Shown one piece after another: positions 42,170 to 51,047 of a DNA stretch of 64,000 bases. A model generated the notes under the pieces. The model made no database searches. It had not been told where the DNA came from and was given only the letters and a program-made list of their open reading frames with translations. Made by a program: the position numbers and the translations under genes. Source of the DNA: Halobellus rufus (lineage in GTDB: Archaea; Halobacteriota; Halobacteria; Halobacteriales; Haloferacaceae); contig NZ_BBJO01000042.1 of assembly GCF_000739575.1 (NCBI RefSeq), forward strand, positions 1-64,000. Reading direction: 5' to 3'. Every line of letters starts with the position of its first letter. Within the stretch, counting starts at the first letter, position 1.

Positions 42170-43485
42170 TTAGGAGAGGATGTCGCTGGAGGGGTCGTAC
42201 GCCGGCAGCGGCTCCGAGCGGAACTGCTCGGTCAACTGGACGCTCCCGTCGGGGTAGTACTCAGGCGTCCCCGACTCGAAGCCGACCATAAGCTGAACGA
42301 GGTTCTCCAGTTCGCCCCACTCGGTGTACTGGATCGGCGAGGCGAACAGCGTGTCGAGTTCGATGTTCCGGATCGACTCGGCGACCGAGACCGGGTTCGC
42401 CTCGCCGGCGTCTTCGATGGCGGCACCGACGAGGTCGCCGACGACGTACCCGACGGCGTTGAGGACGCCGAACCACTCGCCCGTCTCGTCGTAGTACCGC
42501 TGTCCGACCTCGGCGTACCGATCGGAGAACGGATCGGGCTGGGTCTGCGCGATGAAGCCTTCCGTGACCGAATCGCCCAGGGCGTTCGCCGAGAGCTTCG
42601 CGTCGCTGCGCCCGATGACGTAGTCGGGGTTGACGTCAGAGAGGTCCTGAAGCTGGTTGTAGATCGTGAACACGCCCGGCGGGTGGCTGGCGGTGATGAG
42701 CAGATCGAGGTCCTCCGGCATCGAGCGGAGGTAGGTCGTGAAGGAGCTCTCGCCGAACGGAGCGACCTCCATATGCACGTCGACGTCGTCCGGGAAGACT
42801 GCGTTGATGCTCTGCTCCCAGGCGCGGCCGTACGAGTAGTCGGCGATGATCGCGCCGACGCTCTGGAAGCCTGGTCCTCGATGAACTGACTCACCGCGCG
42901 AGCGTTGGTCGGAGCGGGAGCGAGTCCCATCCGGAAGTTGTAGCGGGACTCCCGCGAGAGGAATTCGGAGCTCCCGACGAACTGCGGGATGTGCGGAACC
43001 TGATTGTCTTCGGCGATCGGCGCGACAGTGAGCCCGATGTCGCTGGAGATCGATCCGGTCAGCACCACGGCGTCCTCCGCCTCGATCAGCTCAGTGGCGA
43101 TGCTCGTCGCCTCGGCCGGGTCGAGTTGGGTGTCGCGGTCCACGAACGAGAGCTCGCGGTCCAAGACGCCGCCGTCGGCGTTGATCTCGTCGATCCGGAA
43201 GTTGAGCCCGTCGACGAACTGCTGGGTCGTCTGGGCGTACGGACCCGTGTAGGGCTGGAGTCCGCCGATGACGATGTCCCCCTCACCGCCGCTGTCTCCG
43301 GCGGTCGCGCCGTTGCCGTCGCCACCGCTGTCTCCGCCGCCGTCGCCGCCGCCGTCGCCACCGCCGTCGCCACCGCCGTTGTTCATACAGCCGGCGAGCG
43401 ACCCGGCAACGACCGTCGCCCCCGTCAGTTTCAGGAAGTTCCGCCTGTCAGTCGCACTCCGCTCACTGGTGTTACCAGATGGCAT
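42170..43485 (-). pseudogene. Substrate-binding lipoprotein of Liv-type ABC transporter (system 2), interrupted by a frameshift
   Basis: Two overlapping minus-strand frames together encode a Tat-exported lipoprotein of about 438 residues. The N-terminal frame has DRRNFLKLTGATVVAGSLAGC (Tat signal and lipobox), a Gly/Asp linker and the PBP type 1 part up to AVSQFIEDQ. The other frame continues with the C-terminal part, MEVAPFGESSFTTYLRSMPE through EWFGVLNAVGYVVGDLVG to the stop at 42170. The break is near 42870, where one C of a short C run on the plus strand seems to be missing. The TATA-like element (43506-43520) is 27 nt before the ATG at 43485. Frameshift or sequencing error cannot be told apart. 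Confidence 0.8.
43272..43383 (+). repeat. Tandem codon repeats encoding the Gly/Asp linker of binding protein 2
   Basis: Units such as CCGCCGTCGCCA are repeated several times. They encode GGGDGGGDGGGD-type sequence between the lipobox and the binding domain. Confidence 0.65.
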
Positions 43486-43577
43486 ACTGGTCAATCATAA
43501 TCGTCAATATTTATATTTTTCTACTACGCGGGTCAGCCGGTGGGGTCTCCCCCTCCCGCTCTCGACTCTCTTGCGCC

Positions 43578-45266
43578 TCACTCCTCGTCGATCCCCTCCC
43601 GGGCGCGGAGCGACTGTCGGCGGACCTTCCCCGTCGTCGTCGTCGGGATCTCGTCGGTGAACTCGATCTCTCGGGGGTACTCGTACTTCGCGAGCCGGTC
43701 TTTGACGTGTGTCTGGAGTTGTTCTTTCAGCTCCGCCCCGGCGTCGTACCCGTCTGCGAGAACCACGAACGCCTTCGGGATCTCACCTCGGGTGTCGTGG
43801 GGCACGCCGACGACGCCCACGTGCTGGACCGCCGGATGCGTCAGCATCGCCTCCTCGATCTCTTTGGGGGCGATGCGGTAGCCGGAGCTGATGATGATGT
43901 CGTCCGAGCGCGAGTGAAAGCGGAAGTACCCGTCCTCGTCCATCGAGACGAGGTCGTCCGACAGCAACCACCCGTCTCGGATCGTCTCCGCCGTCTTCTC
44001 CGGGAGCTCGTGGTAGTGTAGAAAGAGCATCGGGTCGTCGCCGTAGCGGACTGCGAGTTCGCCGATCTCGTGCGGTTCGTCGATCCGCTCGCGGGTCTCG
44101 GGGTCGAGGATGGCGACCTCGTGACCCACGGAGGGGATCCCGAAGTAACCGAGTCGGTGGTCGAACCCGACGGCCGGATCGTCGCAGACGAGCCCGCCGA
44201 TCTCGGAAGTCCCGTAGCCTTCGAGGAAGGCGGCGTTCTCGAACGTGTCCGTCACCCACTCGATGATGCGCTCGTCCGCGGCTTCCCCGCCGGTCGTGAG
44301 CGATTGGAGGCTGGTGAGGTCGTACGTCTCGGCGGGGTCGTCGACCTGCATCATCATCCGGACGGCCGTCGGCGGGAGGTTGAGGTGCGTGACCTCGTAG
44401 TGCTCGATCAACTCGAACTCCCGCTCGGGGTCGAACTCCTTCCCGGCGTACCCGACCACGGGGATCCCGTAGAACATCGCCGGGAGGACCACGCCGGGAA
44501 GCGACATAATCCACGACCACTCCGAGACCGTGCGGAGGACCTGCCCCTCGCCGGTCCGGTGACACTGCAGGCTGAGGAACTGCGGCAGTTCTCCCAGAAG
44601 GTGCCGGTGCGCGTGGACGACGCCCTTGGGCTTGCCGGTCGTCCCGCTCGTGTAGATGATGAACGCCTCGTCGTCGGCGTCGGTGGTGGGTCCCTCGAAA
44701 GCGCCCGAGACGCCGTCGATCGCATCGTGGAAGTTGACCTCTTCGCCGCGGTCGAAGTCGTCGTAGGTGACGGTCAGTTCCAACGAGTCGACGTCGTCTC
44801 GGACCGTTCGGAGGGCGTCGATGGCGGCCTCGTCCGCGAGGAACACGGTCGCGTCGCAGTCACGAAGCCGGTATCTGAGGCCGTCTGAGCCGAGCAGAAC
44901 TGTCAGCGGGACCGACACCGCCCCGAGTTTGAACGCGGCGAGGTTGCCGGCGAGGGACTCGACGCACTGCGTCCCGTTGATCGCGACGTGGTCACCCGCG
45001 CCGACGCCCTGTTCGGAGAGGTACGTCGCGAGCTTGTTCGCCAGCCGGTTCAGTTCCTCGTAGGTGTACTCCGAGCGTTCGCCGTCGAGGCGGTCGAGCG
45101 ACAGCGCGACGCGGTCCGGTTCCGCTCTCGCCCAGCGCTCGCAGGTGTACTCGGCGATGTTGAACGTGTCTGGAACCTCCCACGAGAACCACTCGTCGAT
45201 CTCGTCGAGGCTCTCGAACCCCTGCTGGTGGAAGTAGTAGTTCTCCAGTTCTGCGGGTACGGTCAT
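43578..45266 (-). CDS. AMP-forming acyl-CoA synthetase (AcsM-like, possibly aryl-CoA)
   Basis: The 562-residue ANL enzyme has the phosphate loop IIYTSGTTGKPKGVVHAHRH, GYGTSEIGGLVCDD, the Arg/Asp-containing GWLLSDDLVSMDEDGYFRFHS and the catalytic region TTTTGKVRRQSLR with its Lys. The region between motifs resembles medium-chain and aryl acyl-CoA synthetases such as benzoate-CoA ligase, but the acid-binding pocket cannot be read reliably. ATG 45266 is chosen since TATTAAAA (45291-45298) lies 28 nt upstream; an in-frame ATG at 45281 is possible. The regulator at 45411 is upstream on the same strand, with a gap of about 130 nt, suggesting local control. Confidence 0.88.
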   Translation of the reverse strand: MTVPAELENYYFHQQGFESLDEIDEWFSWEVPDTFNIAEYTCERWARAEPDRVALSLDRLDGERSEYTYEELNRLANKLATYLSEQGVGAGDHVAINGTQCVESLAGNLAAFKLGAVSVPLTVLLGSDGLRYRLRDCDATVFLADEAAIDALRTVRDDVDSLELTVTYDDFDRGEEVNFHDAIDGVSGAFEGPTTDADDEAFIIYTSGTTGKPKGVVHAHRHLLGELPQFLSLQCHRTGEGQVLRTVSEWSWIMSLPGVVLPAMFYGIPVVGYAGKEFDPEREFELIEHYEVTHLNLPPTAVRMMMQVDDPAETYDLTSLQSLTTGGEAADERIIEWVTDTFENAAFLEGYGTSEIGGLVCDDPAVGFDHRLGYFGIPSVGHEVAILDPETRERIDEPHEIGELAVRYGDDPMLFLHYHELPEKTAETIRDGWLLSDDLVSMDEDGYFRFHSRSDDIIISSGYRIAPKEIEEAMLTHPAVQHVGVVGVPHDTRGEIPKAFVVLADGYDAGAELKEQLQTHVKDRLAKYEYPREIEFTDEIPTTTTGKVRRQSLRAREGIDEE

Positions 45267-45410
45267 CGTCTGCGTCTTCATAACGATCGATATTAAAAAT
45301 ACAGTCTGGTCGCGGTGCCGTCGTCGGACGATCCACCGGCGTGACTGCGCGGAGAGAACGTGCCGGATCCCGAGCGGATATTCAAACAGAAAACATCCGA
45401 TATGGGCCCG

Positions 45411-46172
45411 TTACGGCGCGTACTGGTAGTTGACAGAGATGATGTTGGCAGATTTCTGGACCTCGTCGGCGAGTTCCTGTCTGTAGTCCTCGTCGCGCAG
45501 CCGGTCCGAGGGGCAGACGATACCGATCGAGCCGAGCACCTCGTCGCCGACGCGGACCGGTGCGGCGACCGTTCCCATCCCGACGACCTGTTCGTTGCGG
45601 TCGATCCCGTATCCCTTCTCGCGGATCGCCTCCAGTTCGGCTTCGAGTCGCTCGCGGTCGGTGATCGTGTGCTCCGTGCGCGGCGTGAGCCCGTGTTCGT
45701 CGATAATCGATTCGATGCGCTCCTCGCCGAGGAATGCCAGTATCGCCTTGCCCCCGGCGTGCGTGTGTATCGGCGTCTTCAGCCCGGGGTAGATTCCCAA
45801 CCGGAGCGACTCGGAGCCGAACTCCGTGTGGAGGATGACGAACTGTCCCCGCTCTTCGACGTTGACACTGACCAGTTCGCCCGTGCTCTCCACTAACCGC
45901 TCCAGTTCGGGTTTCGCGACGTGAAACAGACGATTTCGGTACTTGACCTGTCCGCCCAACTCCAACAGTTGAAACCCGAGTCGGTAGGTCCCGTCGTCGT
46001 TGATGACGTAGCCCATCGTCCGCAGCGTCCGGAGGTAGTCGTGGACGGTGCTCTTCGGCAGGTCGAGTCGACGCGCGAGCTCCGCGACGCCGACCTGTTT
46101 CTGCTCTTTGAGCACGTCCATTATCTCGAACGCCCGTTGTATCGTTTTCAGCGGCGTCGTGCTGTCGGTCAT
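45411..46172 (-). CDS. IclR family transcriptional regulator (regulator 2)
   Basis: The 253-residue protein has an N-terminal winged helix (TIQRAFEIMDVLKEQKQVGV, then LDLPKSTVHDYLRTLRTMGY) and an IclR effector domain (FVILHTEFGSESLRLGIYPG, HAGGKAILAFLGEERI, GMGTVAAPVRVGDEVLG). It is transcribed in the same direction as the AMP-ligase gene that follows it and may control that gene. Its upstream region includes the apparently gene-free interval 46173-47101, with a TCGAAC/GTTCGA inverted repeat at 46512-46527. Confidence 0.92.
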   Translation of the reverse strand: MTDSTTPLKTIQRAFEIMDVLKEQKQVGVAELARRLDLPKSTVHDYLRTLRTMGYVINDDGTYRLGFQLLELGGQVKYRNRLFHVAKPELERLVESTGELVSVNVEERGQFVILHTEFGSESLRLGIYPGLKTPIHTHAGGKAILAFLGEERIESIIDEHGLTPRTEHTITDRERLEAELEAIREKGYGIDRNEQVVGMGTVAAPVRVGDEVLGSIGIVCPSDRLRDEDYRQELADEVQKSANIISVNYQYAP

Positions 46173-46511
46173 GGCTACGTAGAGGGTGTTATCGAACCAA
46201 CGTAAATACTGCGGTCATCTCGAACGATCGAAGGTACCGTACTGGCTCAGCCGTCGGCGCGTGAGGTGCCAGTAGAGACACACTAGGAACCGTCAGGCGG
46301 TCAGTAGTGAAATATATCCACCGGGGTCGAACCCGACGGTCGTCGTTCTTCCCGTTCGATGCTTGCCAGACCTCGACGGTGGGGCTCGCTCGTCGAAAGG
46401 GCCGAATCGTGCCGTTCACTGCACTATATCGTGCGCTACGCGCGTCCGACTCTCGAACACACAGTTGTGAGTTGACCCCGGTCCCGCCCCCGACAGTACG
46501 CTACGGGTAAA

Positions 46512-46527
46512 TCGAACAGTCGTTCGA
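46512..46527. promoter_or_regulatory. Inverted repeat related to the IclR-1 palindromes
   Basis: TCGAAC (46512-46517), AGTC, GTTCGA (46522-46527). It shares the core of the palindromes at 26564, 26762 and 27454 and lies 340 nt upstream of IclR regulator 2. Confidence 0.4.
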
Positions 46528-46850
46528 GACACCGTCGTCAGCCCTGGGAACTCCCGTCGACTCGGCGGGTGTATGCAGCGTAGCGCCACCGACTCACGGA
46601 CGAGGCTGAGACCGTTTGCGTCTCTCGATGGCCTTTAGCACGTGGTTGCCCGCAGCGTTGCCTCGAAATAACGGAAGTACGATTGTTATGAGAACGTACT
46701 TCGTGGTAGACGACACAGGGGTTCGCACTGCAGGAGATCCCCGATGCGACTTCGTTCTGTGGGGATTCGAACCGGTTGCGTCAGCGTTGGTGCTATCGCC
46801 CTCGACGTCGCCGATGGCGTGATATCTGTCCCCACTACACAAACATTCAT

Positions 46851-46865
46851 AATTATACTTATAGG
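46851..46865 (-). promoter_or_regulatory. Leftward TATA-like box in the gene-poor interval
   Basis: On the minus strand the sequence reads CCTATAAGTATAATT, with its centre about 25 nt before the GTG at 46835. No known gene lies downstream. Confidence 0.4.
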
Positions 46866-47069
46866 ATTTTTTCCAAAACACGTTGGAACAGTTCTACCGA
46901 CTGTGTAGACGCCACAGAAAAGTACCAATACATCTCAGAAATCATATTATTCTTCGTGAGGCGGGCCCGGATGGACGGAGACAGTCCGCGGAGACGACGC
47001 ACCGTACGGCGATTTCGGACGGATCGGGCGGCGAGGAAGTGTTTACTCGCTGGTGAGTATCCTGCACAA

Positions 47070-47080
47070 AGCATATATAC
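47070..47080 (+). promoter_or_regulatory. Promoter of the SMC-related gene
   Basis: GCATATATAC around 47071-47080 is centred 26 nt before the ATG at 47102, giving a leaderless transcript. Confidence 0.55.
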
Positions 47081-47101
47081 ACAAGACCGGATACAACATG
47101 T

Positions 47102-49045
47102 ATGGCGACTTCCGAACAACTGACTGACTCCGCTCATTTCTCTGTCGAGAATATCGGCGGTATCGACGACACTGAAGTAGACATCCCACCCGGCGTGACG
47201 GTCCTCACGGGCAAGAACGCGACCAACCGTACCTCGTTCCTCCGGTCGATTATGGGCGCGATGGGTAGCCAACGCGTCTCGCTGAAGGGCGACGCCGACA
47301 CCGGCCGGATCGAACTCACGCTCGACGGGACGACGTACGAGCGTACGCTCACCCGCGCGGGCGACGGCGTCAGCTTCGAGGGCGACGCCTACCTCGACGA
47401 CCCCGAGGTCGCGGATCTGTTCGCGTTTCTCTTAGAGACCAACGACGCCCGCCAAGCGGCCGCTCGCGGCGAACAGCTCCGAGACGTCATTATGCGTCCC
47501 GTCGACGTCGACGCCATCCGCTCGGAGATCCGCCGCCTCGAAGAAGAGAAAGGCGACATCAACGACGAACTCGCGCGCATCGAATCGAAGAAACGCGAGC
47601 TCCCCGAACTCGAACAGCGCCGGACGCAACTCCGCGAGAAGATCGAGGACAAGCGCGAGGAACTCGCAGACCTCGAAACGGACATCGACGACAGCAGCCG
47701 CGACGTCGAGGAGGGCCGCAAAGAGCAAGCGGAACTCGAAGAGAAACTTCAGGAGCTGCGCGAGACCCGCTCGGAGCTGGAGTCCGTCCGCCGGAAGATC
47801 GAGCGACAGGAGGAGAGCATCTCCTCGCTGAAGCGCGAGCAGAACGAACTCGAAGCCGACCTCGAGGAGCTTCCGGACGCCCCGATGGGCGAGCACCGCG
47901 ATCTCGAATCGGAGATCGAGCGCCTCCGCGGCGAACGACAGGACCTGAACTCCGAGATCAACGAGCTCCGCAGCCTCATCCAGTACAACGAGGAGCGGCT
48001 CGAAGCCGAAGACTACGAACTCCTCGAAGACGGCGGCGCGGCCGCCGAAAGCGAGGGCTCGCTCACGGACCAGCTCGTCGACTCGGACGCGGAGACCGTG
48101 GTCTGTTGGACCTGCGGCTCCTCGGTCGAGCGCGAACAGATCGAGTCGACGATCGAGCGGCTGAAGTCGATCCGCACGGAGAAAGTCGAGGAGCTCAACG
48201 AGGTCAAGAGCGCCCTCGAAGAGAAGAAACAGGAGCAACAAGAGGCGACGAAAAAGCAGCGCCAGCGCACCGAGATCGAGCGGAAACTCGACGACATCGA
48301 CGGGGAGCTGGACCGCCGCGACGAACAGATCGACGCGCTGAAAGCGAACCGCGAATCCCTGACTGAGGAAGTCGAAGACCTCGAATCCGAGGTAGACAGC
48401 CTCGAATCGGCGGACTTCGACGAGATCCTCTCGCTGCACAAGGAGGCGAACCAACTGGAGTTCGAGATCGACAGCCTCGAATCCGACCTCGACGAGGTGA
48501 CCGAGGAGATCGAGGAGATCGAAGACGACGTCGAACGCGCCGAAGACCTCCGCGAGAAGCGCGCGGAGTTAGTCGACGAACTCACCGACCAGCGGACGAA
48601 GATCGATCAGATCGAGGCGGAAGCGGTCGACTCGTTCAACGAACACATGGAGTCGATCCTCGATCTGCTGGGCTACGAGAACATCGAACGGATCTGGATC
48701 GAGCGGATCGAGGGCACCGGCGCGAGCGAGGGGCAGACGCGCTTCGAGCTCCACATCGTGCGGACGACCGAAAACGGCGCGGCCTACGAAGACACGATCG
48801 ACCACCTCTCGGAAAGCGAACGGGAGGTCACGGGGCTGATCTTCGCGCTGGCTGGCTATCTCGTCCACGACCTCCACGAGACGGTGCCGTTCATGCTGTT
48901 GGACTCGCTGGAGGCGATCGACTCCGACCGGATCGCCAGACTCGTCGAGTACTTCGCCGACTACGCGGACTACCTCGTCGTGGCACTGCTGCCCGAGGAC
49001 GCCCAAGCGCTCGACGACGACTTCACGCGTGTGACGTCGATCTAA
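47102..49045 (+). CDS. Archaea-specific SMC-related coiled-coil protein (Sph-type)
   Basis: The 647-residue protein has the SMC/Rad50 architecture. The N-terminal head contains a degenerate Walker A, TGKNATNRTS (residues about 36-45, with NRTS in place of GKS/T). Two long acidic coiled coils run from about residue 140 to 320 and 345 to 520. They flank a zinc-hook-like CWTC at residues 335-338. The C-terminal head has LSESEREVTGLIFALAGYLV (signature) and PFMLLDSLEAID (Walker B, with Ser after the Asp instead of Glu). The Sph proteins of haloarchaea have this layout, and at least one is linked to cell shape. It is followed 76 nt later by an rdfA-like gene, a pairing that supports a role in shape or chromosome organisation. 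Confidence 0.9.
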   Translation: MATSEQLTDSAHFSVENIGGIDDTEVDIPPGVTVLTGKNATNRTSFLRSIMGAMGSQRVSLKGDADTGRIELTLDGTTYERTLTRAGDGVSFEGDAYLDDPEVADLFAFLLETNDARQAAARGEQLRDVIMRPVDVDAIRSEIRRLEEEKGDINDELARIESKKRELPELEQRRTQLREKIEDKREELADLETDIDDSSRDVEEGRKEQAELEEKLQELRETRSELESVRRKIERQEESISSLKREQNELEADLEELPDAPMGEHRDLESEIERLRGERQDLNSEINELRSLIQYNEERLEAEDYELLEDGGAAAESEGSLTDQLVDSDAETVVCWTCGSSVEREQIESTIERLKSIRTEKVEELNEVKSALEEKKQEQQEATKKQRQRTEIERKLDDIDGELDRRDEQIDALKANRESLTEEVEDLESEVDSLESADFDEILSLHKEANQLEFEIDSLESDLDEVTEEIEEIEDDVERAEDLREKRAELVDELTDQRTKIDQIEAEAVDSFNEHMESILDLLGYENIERIWIERIEGTGASEGQTRFELHIVRTTENGAAYEDTIDHLSESEREVTGLIFALAGYLVHDLHETVPFMLLDSLEAIDSDRIARLVEYFADYADYLVVALLPEDAQALDDDFTRVTSI

Positions 49046-49121
49046 TCCGGATCGGTCGTCTCCCAATTCCTCGCCGACGAACCCCAGTACATTTTTCAGC
49101 CTCTTCGGCGAAGAGGTGGCA

Positions 49122-49739
49122 ATGACAGATGCGACCGACAATCGGCCGTCGAGCAAGGTGGCGCGGCTGATCGACCAGTACGAACTCGACGGGCTCGGCG
49201 ACGAACTGGAGGCTCGGTGGACGGGCGACGGCGTCGAACGAACGAGCCTCCGCGACCTCGCCGACTACTTCAACGAGCGCCTGCTCGAACAGACGCTCAT
49301 CGACGCCGGAATGAGCGCACTGGAGAGTGACGTCTCGACGACCTACCAGAACCTCACCGACGACGACGTGAGTACGGGTGTCCGAACCGACGCGCGGAGT
49401 CGACTCGAACAGAACGGCGTCGACGTCGACGCGCTCGAATCGGACTTCGTCAGCTATCAGGCGATCCGCTCGTATCTGACCGAGTATCGCGACGCGGAGT
49501 ACCGGCGACTCTCCGACGAAGAGAAAGTCGAGAAGGACCTTCAGAGCATTCAGCGACTGATGACGCGAACGCTCTCTGTGACCGAAGAGCGGATCGAAAA
49601 GCTCAGAGAGACGGACCGTATCGACGTCGAGGAGTTCGAAGTGCTGCTCGACCTGCAGGTGTTGTGTCAGCGGTGCGGTGCACAGTACTCAGTCGCCGAA
49701 TTTCTCGAAAACCGCGGGTGTGACTGCCAGCAGGCGTGA
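49122..49739 (+). CDS. rdfA: RdfA-like rod-determining factor
   Basis: The 205-residue protein resembles the haloarchaeal rod-determining factor RdfA, a cytosolic protein needed for rod morphology. The N-terminus has SKVARLIDQYELDGLGDELE, then SLRDLADYFNERLLEQTLI, a likely HTH-like region. The C-terminus has EFEVLLDLQVLCQRCGAQYS and CDCQQA, a Cys-rich zinc-finger end. The start is ATG 49122, preceded by an in-frame GTG at 49116. It probably forms an operon with the SMC-related gene, from which it is 76 nt away. The assignment is based on similarity recalled from the family, so paralogues of other function are possible. Confidence 0.85.
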   Translation: MTDATDNRPSSKVARLIDQYELDGLGDELEARWTGDGVERTSLRDLADYFNERLLEQTLIDAGMSALESDVSTTYQNLTDDDVSTGVRTDARSRLEQNGVDVDALESDFVSYQAIRSYLTEYRDAEYRRLSDEEKVEKDLQSIQRLMTRTLSVTEERIEKLRETDRIDVEEFEVLLDLQVLCQRCGAQYSVAEFLENRGCDCQQA

Positions 49740-49828
49740 CATCGCTTTGGCTCGGTGTAGATCGTGTATTGTAGCAGATACGTTTTAGCGCGTTTCCGAC
49801 GTGTTTTGCCAGGCCTCTCGATCCGGGC

Positions 49829-50593
49829 TCAACTCTGGCTCAGCTTTAGCTCCAGTTCGTTCGCGGCCCCGCGGATCTGATCGACGATACCATCTGCGAG
49901 TTGGTGGTCCGTCAGCCGGTTCGCCGGCCCGACGACGCTTATAGCTCCGACGACCTCACCCGCGACGACGACCGCTTTTCCGATCGCTCGCGCTCCCTCC
50001 ACCGCCTCTTGATCGTTGATCGCGTATCCTCGTTCACGCGTCGCTTCGAGTTCCTCGAACAACGCCTCTCGAGTGTCGATCGTTCGGGAGGTACGCTGCG
50101 GCAGGCCGTGTCTGTCGACGATTTCGTTGACTCGTTCTTCGGAGAGGTACGCGAGGATGCTCTTGCCCGAAGCGAGCTGGTGGAGATACGATCGAGTGCC
50201 GATACGTGCGTGTGTTTGCACGGCGTGCTCGCCGTGCGCGTAATCGAGGTAGACGGCCCGGCCGTGCTCTTCAGTCACGAGATACGTCGCCTCGCCGGTA
50301 CCTTGTGCCAGCGAAGCGAGTGTCTGCTTACCGATCGACGCGATCGGGTGACGGTCCCGAGCGGCCATCCCGTGATCGAGTAGTCTGAGTCCCAAATCGT
50401 ACTTCCGATCGGTCTTTACCAGATACTCGAGGTTGTGCAACGACGAGAGGTAGTCGTGTGCGGTGCTCGTCGGGATATCGAGCGCCTCGGTGATCTCCGT
50501 GGCGCCGAGCGGTCCGTTCCGCTGTAGCAATTCGATAATCTCGGATACCCGCTCGACAGATTGTAATTTGACGGGTTCGTCTGTCATTGTCAT
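49829..50593 (-). CDS. IclR family transcriptional regulator (regulator 3)
   Basis: The 254-residue protein has a winged helix (VERVSEIIELLQRNGPLGAT, then LDIPTSTAHDYLSSLHNLEY) and the IclR effector domain (YLVTEEHGRAVYLDYAHG, LASGKSILAYLSEERVNEI, RAIGKAVVVAGEVVGAISVV). It is convergent with rdfA and lies just downstream of the O-demethylase region on the same strand, 450 nt away from that gene. It is a good candidate for the regulator of the methoxy-aromatic genes at 51048-56909. Confidence 0.92.
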   Translation of the reverse strand: MTMTDEPVKLQSVERVSEIIELLQRNGPLGATEITEALDIPTSTAHDYLSSLHNLEYLVKTDRKYDLGLRLLDHGMAARDRHPIASIGKQTLASLAQGTGEATYLVTEEHGRAVYLDYAHGEHAVQTHARIGTRSYLHQLASGKSILAYLSEERVNEIVDRHGLPQRTSRTIDTREALFEELEATRERGYAINDQEAVEGARAIGKAVVVAGEVVGAISVVGPANRLTDHQLADGIVDQIRGAANELELKLSQS

Positions 50594-51047
50594 ACGAGGG
50601 GTTTGTAGTCACACACCCTTACTGTTGCGGTCTCGGATAACAGATATCGGTATCGAAATGATCGGATAGGATGCACCTCTGCGTGGAAGATCGCCGTCAC
50701 AAGTCGCCTCGTGCCTGGTATTTTCGGGACTGACAAAGTAAGACCACAATCGGTACGAACCCGATTTCACGGCATAGCATATTTGTTTGGTCAAATCTAG
50801 GGTTTGGAATCCGACCATCTCGGAATAATTCATCATCATTTTTCGGGATCTGCCCCTCGTCTGAGTCCGTCAACGAGGGAAACTGACAAGAGTACATCTG
50901 TTATTCGCGTCTCGGGTATATAAAGTTCTATCACTATCGTTCAGGTCAAATCTTCCGAGACTGTCGGAAGATGGATGCAGCGCGATTTTACACCGAAACG
51001 CGGTCGCATCGCTATGCGGGTGAAAAACGGAAGATGCGGGTGCGGAT
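50594..51047. other. 454-bp interval with a TATA box and hairpin, no clear gene
   Basis: The interval between IclR regulator 3 and the O-demethylase gene is AT-rich. On the plus strand TATATAAA (50917-50924) would start RNA near 50950, immediately at a hairpin of 8-bp stem and 5-nt loop (50951-50971). A plus-strand transcript would run antisense to the 3-prime end of the demethylase gene at 51048. Minus-strand frames of 66-76 codons are present but have no recognisable features. Confidence 0.4.
50951..50971 (-). terminator. Hairpin with 8-bp perfect stem (possible terminator of the demethylase gene)
   Basis: TCTTCCGA (50951-50958), GACTG, TCGGAAGA (50964-50971). It lies 77 nt beyond the demethylase stop on the minus strand. 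It may end that transcript, or be the start of a plus-strand RNA driven by the TATA box 50917-50924. Confidence 0.4.

Larger units (their letters stand above)
46173..47101. other. 929-bp gene-poor interval with a strong leftward TATA box
   Basis: No protein gene is convincing here. Short open frames occur on both strands but lack acidic composition and family motifs. The interval is AT-richer than the flanking genes. It carries a leftward TATA-like stretch at 46851-46865 that would start RNA near 46835, at a GTG opening a 48-codon frame, and a TCGAAC/GTTCGA inverted repeat at 46512-46527. A weak 5-bp stem lies at 46608-46624. A small RNA or degenerate gene is possible. Confidence 0.4.

Noticed and set aside
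46761-46773. GGGGATTCGAACC, which resembles the end of a tRNA T-arm on the minus strand
   Set aside because: The flanking bases cannot form the 5-bp T-stem or a cloverleaf, so it is not a tRNA or a reliable attachment site.
50697-50897. A 66-codon minus-strand frame (MYSCQFPSLTDSDEG start) after a reverse TATA sequence
   Set aside because: Spacing from the TATA-like box is about 23 nt, it overlaps another short frame of similar quality, and no conserved motif is visible.
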